A DNA stretch of 7,651 nucleotides from DATCVA01 sp036567205 (lineage in GTDB: Bacteria > Pseudomonadota > Gammaproteobacteria > Burkholderiales > Burkholderiaceae_B): positions 1 to 7,651 of the forward strand of contig DATCVA010000169.1 of the NCBI GenBank assembly GCA_036567205.1, read 5' to 3'. The number at the start of each line of letters is the position of its first letter. Positions within the stretch are counted from its first letter, which is position 1. The translations under genes were made by a program, and so were the position numbers. Below the pieces are notes generated by a model. That model made no database searches, was not told the origin of the DNA, and worked only from the letters and a program-made list of their open reading frames with translations. Below are positions 5,995 through 7,651 of the stretch, in pieces.

Positions 5995-6863
5995 TAAGCG
6001 GCCTCCAACGTTTGTGATCGCTGCTTGCAATAGTCTGTATCCGAACATACAAACTGCTTCGTCCCCTGATCGTCCACAATAAGCTCGTCAAGATACGACT
6101 CGGTGCTGGCGCACAGCGCGCAGCACTGATCCCATTTCTGAACCTCGAAAGGATGGTCTGAAAAGTCGAGGCTTTCAACAGGCGTATAAGGCGGCACGGC
6201 ATACAAGCGCTTTTCGCGGCCGGCCCCGAAAAGCATTAATGCAGGACTCATATTGAGCTTGGGATTGTCGAATTTGGGTATGGGCGAGGGATCCATGACA
6301 TAACGATCGTCGACCATCACTGGATACGCGTAGCTGGTAGCGATATGGCCAAACGTGGCAATATCTTCGTAAAGCTTCACATGCATGACCCCGTAATCAT
6401 GCAACGCATGCATAGTTCGCGTTTCTGTGTCCGAAGGTTCGATAAATCGCAAAGGCTCGGGGACCGGCACCTGATACACCATGATCTGGCCCGCCTTTAG
6501 CGCGGTCTCAGGAATACGATGGCGTGTCTGGATGACCGTGGCATCAACCGTACGTTCTGTGGTCTGCACGCCCGCAGTACGAACAAAGAAACGGCGAATG
6601 GAAACTGCATTCGTCGTATCATCGGCCCCCTGATCAATCACTTTCAAGACATCGTTTTGCCCCAGGATCGCGGCCGTCACCTGCATTCCGCCAGTACCCC
6701 AACCATAGGGAAGCGGCATTTCCCGTCCACCGAACGGCACCTGATAGCCTGGAATCGCTACAGCTTTCAGTAAACCGCGCCGTATCATGCGTTTAGTCTG
6801 CTCATCCAGGTAAGCAAAGTTATAGGCTTGTCCGATGCGGGCGTCTATAGGACGGGCGCTCAT
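5994..6863 (-). CDS. phnJ: Alpha-D-ribose 1-methylphosphonate 5-phosphate C-P lyase PhnJ
   Basis: PhnJ is the radical-SAM enzyme that breaks the C-P bond, releasing the alkane (methane from methylphosphonate) and 5-phosphoribosyl 1,2-cyclic phosphate. The 289-residue product (281 in E. coli) has the exact C-x2-C-x21-C-x5-C cluster motif (C248, C251, C273, C279), with FVCSDTDYC at the end. The proposed glycyl-radical residue is present as G39 in AVAIPGYQVPFGGREMP. YGWGTGGMQ, IDQGADDTTNAVSIR, RHRIPET, FIEPSDTETRTMHAL, MDPSPIPKFDNPK and FGAGREKR are family blocks. The N-terminus is about 7 residues longer than in E. coli. An additional cysteine (C247) makes the first motif CCALC. The start overlaps the phnI stop as ATGA and has AGGAGA 7 bases upstream. 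All catalytic residues appear intact. Confidence 0.97.
   Translation of the reverse strand: MSARPIDARIGQAYNFAYLDEQTKRMIRRGLLKAVAIPGYQVPFGGREMPLPYGWGTGGMQVTAAILGQNDVLKVIDQGADDTTNAVSIRRFFVRTAGVQTTERTVDATVIQTRHRIPETALKAGQIMVYQVPVPEPLRFIEPSDTETRTMHALHDYGVMHVKLYEDIATFGHIATSYAYPVMVDDRYVMDPSPIPKFDNPKLNMSPALMLFGAGREKRLYAVPPYTPVESLDFSDHPFEVQKWDQCCALCASTESYLDELIVDDQGTKQFVCSDTDYCKQRSQTLEAA
6002..6006 (-). promoter_or_regulatory. Ribosome binding site that sets the phnK start
   Basis: On the minus strand this reads GGAGG, the core Shine-Dalgarno sequence. It lies 7 bases before the phnK ATG at 5994 and within the last codons of phnJ. It supports the TAATG junction start over a longer phnK frame opening at 6048. 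Confidence 0.75.
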
Positions 6864-7651
6864 GCTTGTTTCTCCTGAATGTCGCTTACTGCGCCGCCGG
6901 GCGAGCGACGTAATTTACGTATAAGTTCGAGCTCCGACTGGAAGTCGACGTAATGCGGCAATTTCAAGTGCGATACAAAGCCCGCTGACTCGACGTTATC
7001 GCAATGCATCAAAACAAACTCCTCTTGCTGGGCCGGCGACTCAACACTCTCGTTGTATTCCGGCGCGCGCAACGCCCTGTCAACCAGGGCCATTCCCATG
7101 GCCTTTCGCTCGGCATGCCCGAACGCTAAACCGTAGCCACGCGTAAATTGCGGCGGCTGATCCTTGCTGCCAACAAACTGATTAATCATTTCGCACTCAG
7201 TGATCTCGATTACTCCTGCCGGCACGGCAAAGTCGAGCTCCTCGGGCTCGATCCACACCTCGACAGTACCGATACGGATCTCTCCTGCAAAAGGGTGATT
7301 GCGGCCGTAGCCTCGCTGCGTCGAATAGCCCAGCGCCAGCAAGAACCCTTCGTCTGCGCGAGCGAGCGCCTGAAGACGCTGGGCCCGGCCGGCAGGAAAA
7401 TCGAGCGGCTCCCGGGTAATGTCCGGAACACTTTGCTGCGTATCTGTTTCGAGCCCGATCAAGCCTTCGCGAGCCAATATGTCGATAACCCGGGGATACG
7501 CATTTGGAGCATCCCCATCGGACGTGTCAGAAGTGTCAGACGTCTCGGACGTGCCGGACGGCACAGAAAAAAGCGTATCGCACGCAGTACTGGCTAATGG
7601 ATCCGACTGCTCTTTATCGCCTTCGGCCAACAATGAAAAATCAAGCAAGCG
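6860..7651 (-). CDS. phnI: C-P lyase core subunit PhnI (5' part beyond the window edge)
   Basis: PhnI is the nucleosidase-like subunit. With PhnG, PhnH and PhnL it displaces adenine from ATP with a phosphonate, and it is the scaffold of the PhnGHIJ complex. The frame stays open to the right edge, leaving 263 residues before the TGA; E. coli PhnI has about 354, so roughly the first quarter to third is missing. Conserved blocks in order are DITREPLDFPAGRAQRLQAL, DEGFLLALGYSTQRGYGRNHPFAGEIR, EITECEMINQF, PPQFTRGYGLAFGHAERKAM, ALVDRAL, EEFVLMHCDNVESAGFVSHLK and LPHYVDFQSELELIR. The two histidines of HLKLPH match those I recall as zinc ligands at the PhnI-PhnJ interface in E. coli. The linker before DITREP carries an unusual Thr-Ser-Asp repeat. 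The stop overlaps the phnJ start by 4 bases. Confidence 0.96.
   Translation of the reverse strand, partial: RLLDFSLLAEGDKEQSDPLASTACDTLFSVPSGTSETSDTSDTSDGDAPNAYPRVIDILAREGLIGLETDTQQSVPDITREPLDFPAGRAQRLQALARADEGFLLALGYSTQRGYGRNHPFAGEIRIGTVEVWIEPEELDFAVPAGVIEITECEMINQFVGSKDQPPQFTRGYGLAFGHAERKAMGMALVDRALRAPEYNESVESPAQQEEFVLMHCDNVESAGFVSHLKLPHYVDFQSELELIRKLRRSPGGAVSDIQEKQA
7517..7552 (-). repeat. Four 9-bp tandem units in phnI encoding T-S-E/D repeats
   Basis: Four consecutive 9-base units, each ACN-TCN-GAN on the minus strand, encode TSE-TSD-TSD-TSD. The units differ from one another only at third codon positions, including the GAG, GAC and GAT of the acidic codon. They lie in a polar, low-complexity linker of PhnI, roughly residues 25-50 of the visible part, upstream of the conserved DITREP block. 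The in-frame 9-base period would allow linker length changes without breaking the gene. The linker seems longer than in the PhnI proteins I can recall. No function is claimed. Confidence 0.8.

Noticed and set aside
7148..7597. 149-codon plus-strand open frame opposite phnI
   Set aside because: It is a shadow of the strongly conserved phnI reading frame, and its translation is rich in Arg and low-complexity segments with no recognisable domain.

Overview
The window holds two convergent transcription units and a decayed intergenic region. On the minus strand, from the right edge to position 2048, lies the catalytic core of a carbon-phosphorus (C-P) lyase operon in the order phnI (5' part off the edge)-phnJ-phnK-phnL-phnM-phnN-phnP. 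Most of its genes overlap or abut, so it reads as one polycistronic transcript. On the plus strand, a single kynureninase gene (kynU, 666-1925) points towards it. No RNA gene, CRISPR array or complete insertion sequence was seen.

How the genes work together: PhnI, with PhnG/H/L encoded elsewhere, couples a phosphonate to ribose triphosphate using ATP. PhnM removes pyrophosphate. PhnJ, a radical-SAM Fe-S enzyme, breaks the C-P bond and leaves 5-phosphoribosyl 1,2-cyclic phosphate. PhnP opens this to ribose 1,5-bisphosphate, and PhnN phosphorylates that to PRPP. PhnK and PhnL are the ABC-type ATPase subunits associated with the core complex. All catalytic motifs I checked are intact. phnP directly follows phnN, with no phnO acetyltransferase between them. 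The transporter genes (phnCDE) and phnGH are not in the window and may lie past the right edge. KynU is the tryptophan-catabolism enzyme that gives anthranilate plus alanine. It stands alone here, with no kynA or kynB in its transcript.

The left 665 bases are the odd part. They start with the last ~35 codons of an Lrp/AsnC-family regulator on the minus strand, divergent from kynU. This is the usual position of kynR, but the rest of the gene is gone. A perfect 10-copy CTACTG hexanucleotide array with degenerate 9-mer copies follows, then an AT-rich probable promoter region. Between the 3' ends of kynU and phnP sits a ~101-bp element with perfect 17-bp terminal inverted repeats flanked by direct TAA triplets, which looks like a MITE. 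I did not find a clearly new multigene system. The novelty is in the regulator remnant, the hexamer array and the MITE-like element.

Organism: the protein sequences are proteobacterial, with KynU and the Phn proteins close to Pseudomonas and E. coli versions as I remember them. The moderate GC content and gene set would suit a betaproteobacterium such as an Alcaligenaceae member, but that placement is a guess.
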